Shown here: piece by piece, positions 1-6,423 of the stretch
Layout: each line of letters begins with the position of its first letter
How positions within the stretch are numbered: the stretch's first letter is position 1
Origin: Haloquadratum sp. J07HQX50
GTDB lineage: Archaea; Halobacteriota; Halobacteria; Halobacteriales; Haloferacaceae
Length of the DNA: 9,961 nucleotides
Assembly (NCBI GenBank): GCA_000416005.1
Contig: KE356562.1
Span: forward strand, 1,067,618-1,077,578
Reading direction: 5' to 3'
Notes under the pieces: generated by a model
Seen by the model: the letters and a program-made list of their open reading frames with translations, nothing else
Database searches by the model: none
Told to the model about the DNA's origin: nothing
Program-made: the position numbers and the translations under genes

Positions 1-405
1 ATCAACAACGACATCTGAGAGTGCAAGATATCCGTTCGGTTGGACGATTCGGGCCGTCTCTCTGAGTGCGTCCTCACGTTGCCCAGTAAGACACATGACA
101 CACTCCGCGAGGACAACTTCGACGCTATTGCTGGAGAGCGGGAGATGTCGCATATCGCCTTGAACAACATCCTCGCCATTCGGCGTGTGATCAACCCCAA
201 CTACCTTGGCTCCACGGTCGCGTGCTGCCGAGAGCGATTCACCAGCTCCACATCCGATATCGGCGACCTGTGTCCCTGACGTCACCTTCGCACGATCTAA
301 TAGGTTTTCAGTTGCCCTACGACCACCTGGATGTAACGGACCATCGAGCACAGTCCGGAGTGTCTTCCATGGGTTTGCGAGTGCGGATTCGAGCATACCC
401 TGCAT
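1..405 (-). CDS. Class I SAM-dependent methyltransferase, partial (C-terminus outside the window)
   Basis: About 135 codons are present and the frame is still open at base 1. Motif I of the Rossmann SAM-binding fold is clear (VADIGCGAGES, residues about 47-57 counting from the ATG at 405). It is followed by an acidic strand end (VVGVDHT, about 68-74), a GDMRHLPL motif typical of methyltransferase type-11 domains, and a strand with two cysteines (LAECVMCL). The start is taken as the ATG at 405, two bases past the stop of the upstream radical SAM gene. An in-frame GTG at 414 would overlap that stop and is an alternative. The tight spacing indicates co-transcription and probably translational coupling. 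The N-terminal LDGPLHPGG stretch and the ECVMC strand remind me of the DVU_1556/TrsM type of methyltransferase found beside TrsS radical SAM proteins. That is recall, not a search. Substrate is unknown. Confidence 0.85.
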   Translation of the reverse strand, partial: MQGMLESALANPWKTLRTVLDGPLHPGGRRATENLLDRAKVTSGTQVADIGCGAGESLSAARDRGAKVVGVDHTPNGEDVVQGDMRHLPLSSNSVEVVLAECVMCLTGQREDALRETARIVQPNGYLALSDVVVD

Positions 406-406
406 A

Positions 407-1867
407 TTATTCACTGAGTGATGCTGATTCGTCAGTGGTTGTTACTGTTTCACTGGTGTTTGCCTCAGCCTGTTCGGACTGCGGCGCTGTCTGCTCGTCG
501 GAGTCGGCGGCAGTATCACTGGTAGGAAACGGCTCATTGATTCCCGGCCGACCACCCCATTCATTTCGATTCCGGAGCGCGTACCGACCATCATCAGTCG
601 TCATATTGTAGCCACAAAACGGAACTAACTCACCGTCCTCAGTCGGGACAGAGATACAGCAGTTGTCTAATCGACTAGCGTCGGCAGCATCGGCATCCAT
701 AAATCCTGTCAATGATATTGGGAGCACGCGGTCAAGCATCTCATCGGCACCTGCTGGGAGCGAAATGTTGCTCCCTCCACAACAATCAGCCGTTCGACAG
801 GCAGCCTCACCACCAGCCGGTGTTTTCGCAATCAGTTCCATCCAGTCACTTTCATCAACCAGGCCAGATACGTTGGTGAACAGATCTGCAGAGAGGAACT
901 TTGTGACCGGAACTGGACCACGGTCACTCGGGAGTAACCCAGTCGCTGACTGACAGTATGCTGAACAGCAGGGAACAGGCATAAGATCCCGGGCATCAAG
1001 AGATTCAAATCCTTCAGCGAGCCGCTCGGCAGCTGTATCAAGCGAGAACCGACCATTATTTGTCTCATACCGGCCGAAATGAGCCACAGGCTGGAAGTTT
1101 ACAGACTCAACAACATCACGATTTTCTAATGCATACTGAACAATGTCACCCATCTCGTGATCATTCGTACCAGGGACAATTGTCGGCACGAGAACGACTG
1201 AGAGTCCAGCTTTCCGACAGGTGTCAACTGCTTCGCGCTTGAGATGAGCCAAGTCAACTTCTCGAATTGCTTCATACGTTTCGGGCTGGAGGCCATCAAA
1301 TTGGAGATAGATAGCAGTGACGCCAGCATCAGCCAACCGGCTGGCGTATCCCTCCCGCTCAACGAGTTTAATTCCGTTCGTGTTGACCTGAATATGCTCG
1401 AATCCCATTTCTCTCGCCCGCTCAACAATCTCTGGAAGGTCATCGCGAACGGTTGGCTCACCGCCAGAGAGTTGAATCGGACGTGGGCCACCACTGTCCA
1501 AGATTGTCTCGAATAACGTCTCGACTGTTCCAAATGATCGGTGAGTGCCACCAGGTCCTGAGCTTGCAAAGCAGAACGAGCACGATAGATTACAGTCAGA
1601 AGTCACCTCAACGACTGCCAGACAGGCGTGATCATTGTTGACGGTAAATTCCCCATGTGGATCAAACTCGGCATCGGGTTGAAACTGCTTTGCCCATTCC
1701 CAGTGATCAAGTGAGTCCCAGACTCTCCGTGTCGTCTCACCGTGGTCTGGGCACTCTCGGTGAAGATACACCGAGGTATCGTCGGTGACGTATTCACCTG
1801 GTATACGCTTGAGACAATCGGGACAGAGGCTCGTAGTCGATTCTAACGTCCGCTTAGCCTGGCTCAT
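407..1867 (-). CDS. Radical SAM protein with Cys-rich C-terminal half (TrsS- or MJ0619/Tes-like)
   Basis: This is a radical SAM enzyme of 486 residues from the ATG at 1867, or 490 from the ATG at 1879 (the numbering used here). In order it has: a zinc-ribbon-like N-terminus (CPDC at 19-22, then C43-P-D-H46); the CxxxCxxC 4Fe-4S motif (C96, C100, C103); GGEPT at 139-143; LQFDGLQPETYEAIR in the barrel; a C-terminal half with CCSAYC, CRTADCC, DNCC and PFCGYN; and an acidic tail of about 45 residues that is probably disordered. The shorter start is preferred because a TATA-like ATATAA lies about 26 bases before that ATG, fitting a leaderless transcript. The layout matches what I remember of TrsS and of the MJ0619/Tes group of radical SAM enzymes. 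The adjoining methyltransferase favours the TrsS-like reading. Tetraether synthesis is less likely in a haloarchaeon. The reaction is unknown; the radical SAM assignment is firm. Confidence 0.93.
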   Translation of the reverse strand: MSQAKRTLESTTSLCPDCLKRIPGEYVTDDTSVYLHRECPDHGETTRRVWDSLDHWEWAKQFQPDAEFDPHGEFTVNNDHACLAVVEVTSDCNLSCSFCFASSGPGGTHRSFGTVETLFETILDSGGPRPIQLSGGEPTVRDDLPEIVERAREMGFEHIQVNTNGIKLVEREGYASRLADAGVTAIYLQFDGLQPETYEAIREVDLAHLKREAVDTCRKAGLSVVLVPTIVPGTNDHEMGDIVQYALENRDVVESVNFQPVAHFGRYETNNGRFSLDTAAERLAEGFESLDARDLMPVPCCSAYCQSATGLLPSDRGPVPVTKFLSADLFTNVSGLVDESDWMELIAKTPAGGEAACRTADCCGGSNISLPAGADEMLDRVLPISLTGFMDADAADASRLDNCCISVPTEDGELVPFCGYNMTTDDGRYALRNRNEWGGRPGINEPFPTSDTAADSDEQTAPQSEQAEANTSETVTTTDESASLSE

Positions 1868-1889
1868 ACCAGTTCGCATGGAGGGAGGG

Positions 1890-1895
1890 TTATAT
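1890..1895 (-). promoter_or_regulatory. TATA-like element for the radical SAM/methyltransferase operon
   Basis: ATATAA on the minus strand is centred about 26 bases upstream of the ATG at 1867. This is the archaeal TATA spacing for a transcript beginning at, or next to, that start codon. It is only 11 bases from the alternative ATG at 1879, which makes the longer start less likely. Inferred from position and composition only. Confidence 0.45.
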
Positions 1896-1953
1896 CAGTT
1901 ACTCCTGTGCAACATACGCACGCAACCGCGATAAGTCAAAGCTGAAGTCTCAC

Positions 1954-1963
1954 TGTGTACACA
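1954..1963. promoter_or_regulatory. Perfect 10-bp palindrome abutting the start of the glutaredoxin-like gene
   Basis: TGTGTACACA is its own reverse complement and ends one base before the ATG at 1965, inside the 97-bp divergent intergenic region. A site here would cover the transcription start of the plus-strand operon, so it could be an operator. A 10-bp palindrome can also occur by chance, and no known regulator site is recognised. Confidence 0.25.
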
Positions 1964-1964
1964 T

Positions 1965-2453
1965 ATGGCATACTCAGAGTCGACCACTCTTGCTCTCTCA
2001 TACTCTGGTGATGAATTAACTGAATCAGCTGATGCGCCACACGGGGAAGCGATGCAACAGTCAGCGACTCGTGAGGAAGAATCAGAAAGGTCACAAATTG
2101 ATGAATCGTCACCTCCAGTCGCCTCACTGTTACCATGGCAGTCATCCGAATCTGAGTCTGATATCGAAGTGAAACTATATATTGTGACTGGATATCATGG
2201 GAAACTGAAAGTGCCTGAGAGCTTTTGTCGAGAGTGTCACTTGTTCGTCCGAGCAGCTGACGCTGCAGCCGCACAGGTTGACGCCGACGTGCGTGTCTCG
2301 GTTGCCTCATGGTGGACGCATTTTCCCTTCGCACTCCGATATGGTGGTTACCACCCACCTGTTATTGTGGTTGATGGAACTCGTCTTTCGCAGGGTCATC
2401 AAGTTCCAACTACGAGAGAAATTGTTGAGGCAATTCAGGAATCGGTGGGATAA
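1965..2453 (+). CDS. Glutaredoxin/thioredoxin-fold protein with acidic N-terminal extension
   Basis: A 162-residue protein. Residues 1-68 are Ser/Glu/Asp-rich and look disordered. From about 68 the sequence reads as a small thioredoxin fold: strand VKLYIVTG (69-76); a CxxC pair in SFCRECHLF (C88, C91) followed by an Ala-rich helix; strand VRVSVASWW (109-117); then HPPVIVVDG (130-138), where the proline before the strand sits at the usual cis-Pro position; and a closing helix REIVEAIQ. The CxxC is preceded by a longer loop than in classical glutaredoxins, so the redox partner may be specialised. The ATG at 1965 is the first in the frame and no Shine-Dalgarno sequence is seen. It is the first gene of an operon with the peroxiredoxin-like gene 25 bases downstream, and is divergent from the radical SAM gene. 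The fold assignment is inference from pattern; a thiol-disulfide role is likely and the substrate unknown. Confidence 0.78.
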   Translation: MAYSESTTLALSYSGDELTESADAPHGEAMQQSATREEESERSQIDESSPPVASLLPWQSSESESDIEVKLYIVTGYHGKLKVPESFCRECHLFVRAADAAAAQVDADVRVSVASWWTHFPFALRYGGYHPPVIVVDGTRLSQGHQVPTTREIVEAIQESVG

Positions 2454-2478
2454 AATCCAGTGAGCGACTTCTACTGGT

Positions 2479-2991
2479 ATGTCAACCCAACTAACTGATT
2501 TTTCATTACCCAATGTAGCCACCGGCCCGGATCCATTTTCGATATCTACGCTGCCTGATGGGATTGATTTCGTTGTGTTATTTTTTCAGCGAGACCACTA
2601 CTGCACGAACTGTCGTAAACAAGTACAGGCAATCGCCGAGCAAATAGATGATTTCCACGATCAAGACGCAGAACCTGTCTCAATCGTGCCCGAACCAGTT
2701 GAGCGCGTCGAAGAGTGGCAATCGAAGTATGATCTCCCATATCCATTGTTAGCCGATCCAGCGGCTGAGACAGGAGATGTTTACGATCAACCCGTTCGGT
2801 TCGGGATCTTGGGTCGGTTCAGCGACTTTTTCGGCCGGATGCCAGCGGTTGTAATCTTGGACCGGCGTTCATCACCGGTAGAAATTGGCTACTCATACAA
2901 GGGAAGTTCGACATTTGATCGTCCTGATATTGAGACTCTCCTGACAGAGCTAGAATCACTTCATACCTCAGCTCCAATTGACACTGCGTAA
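2479..2991 (+). CDS. Peroxiredoxin-like (AhpC/TSA or redoxin family) protein with CxxC active site
   Basis: A 170-residue protein of the thioredoxin superfamily. Visible elements are an N-terminal F-x-L-P-N segment, strand FVVLFFQRDH leading into YCTNCRKQVQAI (C42 and C45), then PEPVERVEEW, the YPLLADP segment typical of redoxin/AhpC-TSA proteins, and the core strand MPAVVILDRR. C42 and C45 are the only cysteines. The active site is thus a CxxC arranged like the redoxin proteins with F-x-R-x-x-x-C-P-x-C, not the T-x-x-C of classical AhpC or the C-x4-C of PrxQ/BCP. It probably reduces peroxides or protein disulfides in the cytosol using an intramolecular disulfide. No signal peptide is seen. 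It follows the glutaredoxin-like gene by 25 bases, so that protein could be its reductant (inference). Confidence 0.85.
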   Translation: MSTQLTDFSLPNVATGPDPFSISTLPDGIDFVVLFFQRDHYCTNCRKQVQAIAEQIDDFHDQDAEPVSIVPEPVERVEEWQSKYDLPYPLLADPAAETGDVYDQPVRFGILGRFSDFFGRMPAVVILDRRSSPVEIGYSYKGSSTFDRPDIETLLTELESLHTSAPIDTA

Positions 2992-3015
2992 ACGGTGCTT
3001 ACGACGGGTATTCCG

Positions 3016-3447
3016 CTACAATGGTGATCGATACCCTGAATTGAGTCGGTTATATACCCACGTTCGTCGGTAATAAGTGAGGACCATTACGATACCGACG
3101 GCGGAGAGAATAATACTTGCTGTGGCATATGACCCCTCATCGATGGAACTGCCAACGTACGAAGCAAGAATGAATGATGGGCTTCAGCCGGTCATTAATA
3201 TAACGAAAATACTCGCTATCGGATGTTCCAAAGGCCAGCAATAACACGGAGGAGGTCATCGGGAAATGTTGGTGATAAAAAGAACACAAATAGAGTCACG
3301 ATACCATTCTCGCCCCCGAAATCAATAAACTGCTCAACACGAGCTTCACTTGTCATTGATTTAGCAAGGCCGCACCCATATCGATCAGCAGCGATAAAAA
3401 CGAGCGAACTTCTAATGATTACTCCAATTAACGAATACACTACCCCA
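3016..3447 (-). pseudogene. VTT-domain (DedA/TVP38/SNARE-associated Golgi type) membrane protein, truncated and frameshifted
   Basis: The first part (from about 3440) reads through VFIAADRYGCGLA, EARVEQFIDFGGENG and FFLSPTFPDDLLRVIAGL. The F/P-P-D-D-L-x-x-x-A-G-L motif is a hallmark of VTT proteins. This frame stops with TAG just after GLWNIR. The rest of the family continues in another frame as PSFILASYVGSSIDEGSYA plus a hydrophobic helix and the tail YYRRTWVYNRLN, ending at the stop at 3016-3018. A third frame bridges the two (DSEYFRYI), so at least two indels separate the halves. The N-terminal membrane helices are missing: sequence similarity ends where the right end of a transposon relic begins. 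VTT proteins are polytopic inner membrane proteins, some implicated in lipid scrambling. This copy should be non-functional. Confidence 0.8.
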
Positions 3448-3480
3448 GTGAACTACCCTACCCTACTCAGCGGCTGACGC
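3448..3480 (-). repeat. Right-end motif of tnpB element 1 (3' end of a likely omega/sot RNA)
   Basis: On the minus strand this reads GCGTCAGCCGCTGAGTAGGG, then TAGGGTAGTTCAC. It aligns over 33 bases with the right end of element 2 at 6406-6438, with differences at only a few positions. An adjacent hairpin (CTTCC/GGAAG, about 3483-3496) precedes it. In tnpB elements the 3' end of the gene overlaps the guide RNA scaffold. In Halobacterium such sense overlapping transcripts (sotRNAs) have been reported, so this may be the scaffold end. Confidence 0.6.
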
Positions 3481-3499
3481 CGCTTCCTTGAGGAAGGGG

Positions 3500-4390
3500 A
3501 GTTGGCCTCATAATTATTAAACGGCGCGAAACATGTTGTTTCGATTCCCGTAGAAGCCGGCGTGTCTGATCACGCATTAGTTTGTATCAAAGTGATTAAA
3601 CATACCGCAGAGATGTTTGGAACGCACATATAATATATTCGCATGGTTGGGAAATTTGGAGATCGACTCGTGTGCCCACAGTCCAGGCACCTCTGATTCG
3701 TGTACTCAGGATTCACTTTCACCACGGGAATACTCTCGAAGTTCGACTTGTAGGTGACGTACTTTTGAGTCAAACCAAATGGGGCGGCCTGCAATTCATC
3801 TATGAACCAGCTTGATACTGTTTCGCATGTCCTTGAGCTCTTCAGGCACGATGCAAGAGTTCTCGAGTTGGCTCACCCAATCCACTACTTGTCGTGATAG
3901 CTTGTGAATCGCACCGGTCACAAAACTTTGTTATCTCCTGTTGTGATAATTTGCGAGTGCTTCTGACTCGTTTGGGGCGTTTCCGACTGATGAAGTGCTC
4001 GTGTCGCTTCCGCTTTAGCTCATCATACTGGATAACAACCGAGTCGGTCACGCCTTCTTGTTCGGTGAAAGCTGCGAGGGCAACATTTGACTCGTTTATC
4101 TCGACTCTCGGTTGGAGACTGAACTGTTGCTGTTTTGTGCGTAATATGAACGTGTCATTGCCAACGACCATTCCTCTTGACCACTTCGTCGTACCAACAC
4201 GCTAATTATTGTCTTCCAAAGCGTTCTTGATGAGGCTCACTTCGTCTGGTAATTCTTCTCGAATTGTGTCATAGTTTTTGCTCGTGCGAAAGGAATATTC
4301 GAGCGTTTTATTATAGACGGTTCGTGAGTTGGCTGTCGCATCGTTCAGAACTCCTGTGTCGCTACTCTCGATATTCAACTCGAAATCAAG
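3500..4390 (-). pseudogene. tnpB: tnpB pseudogene 1 (RNA-guided nuclease family), multiply broken
   Basis: Recognisable blocks in order: LDFELNIESSDTGVLNDATA and NSRTVYNKTLEYSF (N-terminus, from about 4390), stopped by TAG after ALEDNN; then QPRVEINESNVALAAFTEQ (RuvC-I, around 4100), where the usual catalytic Asp is a Glu; then, after a frameshift near 3930, KLSRQVVDWVSQLENS and IVPEELKDMRNSI (RuvC-II with its Glu retained); then, in another frame, SIPVVKVNPEYTNQRC and LDCGHTSRS (first zinc-finger half). The final zinc-finger and RuvC-III part is scrambled. The blocks also lie closer together than in an intact protein of about 400 residues, implying an internal deletion between the N-terminal and RuvC-I blocks. 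Certainly inactive as a nuclease. Confidence 0.85.
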
Positions 4391-4481
4391 GTTTTATGAG
4401 TTCTGTCATCCGATTTCCGTATTTGACTTTCGGAGTTTTCGAAGTTAGTGCGATTGGTGCTTGACAGGTGGACGGGATTCA

Positions 4482-4503
4482 CCCCTGAGGTCGAGCCTCG
4501 GGG
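4482..4503. repeat. Left-end stem-loop of tnpB element 1
   Basis: CCCC plus GAGG pairs with CCTC plus GGGG around the loop TCGAG, with a single bulged T at 4486. It lies upstream of the minus-strand tnpB relic and has the size and place of the subterminal hairpins that TnpA recognises in IS200/IS605 elements. Function is inferred from position. Confidence 0.5.
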
Positions 4504-4579
4504 TACTCTCCCTTGTTTCTTACAGATAGACGCTTTAGATAATCTCGTATTGCTGTCAGCCCATCATAGAACAGACTGA

Positions 4580-4714
4580 GACAATTTCCTCTGTTGGTAT
4601 CCGTGAGCAAGTTGATTTGGTGATCGTGTTGAAACAAACAGAAAATTCAGGGAGAGGGCTCTCAACGGTATGGAGTTCCCGCCCTCAGCAAAACCGCGCC
4701 AGCGGCCGAATAGG
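4580..4714 (+). pseudogene. tnpB: Solitary tnpB 3' end relic with right-end motif
   Basis: The final codons GVPALSKTAPAAE and a TAG stop (4711-4713) match the usual C-terminal tail of halobacterial IS1341-type TnpB. The bases 4696-4714 (GCGCCAGCGGCCGAATAGG) match the right end of element 2 at 6406-6424 in 17 of 19 positions. Upstream, RVETNR around 4625-4645 resembles the RVVETGSP stretch that precedes this tail, in a different frame. No other part of a tnpB in this orientation is visible, so most of the element has been lost, perhaps when element 1 and its flank were rearranged. The start is approximate. Confidence 0.5.
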
Positions 4715-4724
4715 CCAAGCCCAT

Positions 4725-4946
4725 CTATGATAGCTTGCGGTATGTGTATATTCCATAGATAAACAGTAGTGTAACGACGATAAGCCACGCATTTCGAAGT
4801 GAGATCAGTATATTTCGAAACTGTGAGGGAAGTCGTGTCCCTCCTAAAATATCGAGCATTAGAAACGTAATTAGGCTACCAGAAATACCGATGATGACGA
4901 CCAAAATCAGCTCCTCATCAGGCGTATCTGGTGTCCCTTTCATCAC
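4725..4946 (-). CDS. Small membrane protein, two predicted transmembrane helices, unknown
   Basis: A 73-residue ORF with a short acidic N-terminus (PDTPDEE), a first hydrophobic helix (ELILVVIIGISGSLITFLML), a polar loop with several Arg residues (GGTRLPSQFRNILISLR) and a second helix (AWLIVVTLLFIYGIYTY). It starts at GTG 4946 or ATG 4943. An AT-rich TGATATATTA lies just upstream but is too close for a leaderless start at either codon. The stop falls ten bases from the end of the tnpB relic at 4714, so the gene may be a 3'-truncated fragment of a larger membrane protein. No family is recognised. Sandwiched between two dead elements, it is either a small intact gene or a remnant. Confidence 0.45.
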   Translation of the reverse strand: MMKGTPDTPDEELILVVIIGISGSLITFLMLDILGGTRLPSQFRNILISLRNAWLIVVTLLFIYGIYTYRKLS

Positions 4947-4991
4947 TCTTTGATATATTAATCAACTGGTGATTTAACTCTTGCAGGCACA

Positions 4992-5031
4992 GTCCCTTGC
5001 TCAAGGGACGAACCGAAACAGCGGTTTCGGT
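4992..5031. repeat. Two adjacent stem-loops at the left end of element 2
   Basis: The first stem is GTCCCTT (4992-4998) with AAGGGAC (5003-5009), loop GCTC. The second is ACCGAAAC (5012-5019) with GTTTCGGT (5024-5031), loop AGCG. Both are perfectly paired. Their place just upstream of the tnpB relic fits IS200/IS605 left-end hairpins. Confidence 0.55.
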
Positions 5032-5104
5032 GAGTGAGTAGAGAGGGGATACAGCCCTACGCTATTGCCGACAAAGCAAGATGTAACTCTCAATCAGTTC
5101 TGAT

Positions 5105-6423
5105 GTCGATTCAGTTGTTGAAGAAGCGTTCCAGTATCGAGCGGTACTCAAGGACGCAACCACTGGTGAGACTGCGTGGGGCCACGTTCAGACCTGTCGA
5201 GAAGTATACAACCACATCCTCACCCAGGAGTCCTATCCTGCGCCTGGCCATGACATGCCATCGTACACCTCGATACAAAGCACGCTTCCGCAGTGGAAGC
5301 GAGAATGGTCGGAGTGGAAGCAAGTGTAAGTGTCAGTGTATTCGAAATGCTTGCAGATGGCTGCTCGACGCACAGTGTGAGTGTTGTTGAATCACGATAG
5401 GAATGAGGCTCCACCATTGGTCGTCTCAAGTACGAGTGGAAAGTCCCGCGAGAATACCGGAGTATCAAATACGATCAGTTTGGCTTTGATGTGGATAGTC
5501 ACACAGGTCAGGCTGGCCACGCGACTGTGAACTTCTCACAAATTGGCGATTTCCACTCAGACTCTCACCGACCACTCCCAAACGATGCAGGCATCATCGA
5601 AGTGATCTTCAAAAAGCAAAAGATGCGTAACTGGACTGTCGACATCGCCGTCGAGTGCCCAGACAAGCCTGCCGTTAAGCATATGAATGTCGAGGGGACG
5701 GTTGGGATTGATCTTGATATCATCAAGTTCGTCCGCGATTCTGAAAGCCGCACGTTCGCTCGGTTAGACGGAGACGACACCCCTCGTTCTCTCGCAAGCA
5801 ACACGATTCAGCCAACTATGACAAGCCTTGGCAATCGCTTGCACGAGCAGACGAGCGATTGAACAATCCTCGTGAGGATCACTGTGAGAAACTCGCTCAC
5901 TGGCATACACGCGAGTGCGACGCTGTATTCCTCGAAGACTGAGACGTAGCCTCGATGATGCAACAAGACAGGAACAGCTCCAACATCGTTTTGATGTCGT
6001 GGGACGAGACTATTTAATTGCGTGAGCGCCAGGCGAAAAAGAATGGGTGACACATTGTTCCTGTTGACCCTGGCGGAATGACAAAGCGGTATACAAACTG
6101 CGGGGTCAAGACGCAAAACCGTCGTGGGTGCGTGAACGCTCATGCCCGAGCTGTGGGTTCATGACGAACCGACACCACAACGCTTCGTTCAAAACCCCTC
6201 AGCGTTGCCTGGAAAAACTACGAATGAGAGATAGTAGGTAGGGTTGGGTTTGAACGGTCAGAGTGGGGGGCTGGGACAGTCCCAACGAATGTCTGTGGAG
6301 GCTAGTGTCGCTTCGGGCATAATCATCGGGATGCACTGCATGCATACACTATCATCGAAGCAGACAATCTGAACCGAGAGGTTGGAAGCTCTACCACAAC
6401 GACCCGCGCCAGCGGCTGAGTAG
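5105..6423 (+). pseudogene. tnpB: tnpB pseudogene 2, frameshifted and with catalytic residues lost
   Basis: Blocks in order: AFQYRAVLKDATTGETAWG and CREVYNHIL (N-terminus, 5105 on; TAA at 5327); after a frameshift, RLKYEWKVPREYRSIKYDQF and VNFSQIGDFHSD, then VGIDLDIIKFVRDSESR (RuvC-I, Asp codon at 5710 kept), to TGA at 5862; then AVFLED followed directly by TGA at 5940 and DVASMM (RuvC-II, canonical E-D-L-D, with the Leu codon now a stop); VPVDPGGMTK and YTNCGV (first zinc-finger pair, one Cys replaced by Tyr); and, in another frame, RSCPSCGFMTNRHHNASF, where the RuvC-III Asp of R-D-x-N-A is a His. Further on come GLGQSQRMSVEASVA and finally EALPQRPAPAAE with a stop at 6421. The N-terminal start codon cannot be identified. 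It is a dead gene. Confidence 0.88.

Larger units (their letters stand above)
3448..4503 (-). mobile_element. Decayed IS1341-type (IS200/IS605 superfamily) element, tnpB only
   Basis: The minus-strand element is bounded at low coordinates by a right-end motif (3448-3480) shared with the element ending at 6438, and at high coordinates by a stem-loop (4482-4503) of the kind found at IS200/IS605 left ends. The tnpB inside is ruined and no tnpA is present, so it could not move alone. It truncates the VTT pseudogene. The exact outer boundaries are approximate, because IS200/IS605 elements lack terminal inverted repeats and target duplications. Confidence 0.7.

Noticed and set aside
222..611. Plus-strand ORF of 129 residues at the left edge
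   Set aside because: It is antisense to the methyltransferase and the radical SAM C-terminus, both of which have clear motifs.
1126..1569. Minus-strand ORF of 147 residues inside the radical SAM gene
   Set aside because: An out-of-frame shadow of the radical SAM gene, with no motifs of its own.
407..1867. Tetraether lipid synthase (Tes) as the function of the radical SAM protein
   Set aside because: The barrel motifs are related, but haloarchaea generally make diether lipids, and the adjacent methyltransferase and C-terminal PFCGYN/CC pattern point to another member of the group. Not excluded without an alignment.
3223..3477. Plus-strand ORF of 84 residues
   Set aside because: It is antisense to the VTT pseudogene, whose family motifs are clear on the other strand, and it ends in the transposon right end.
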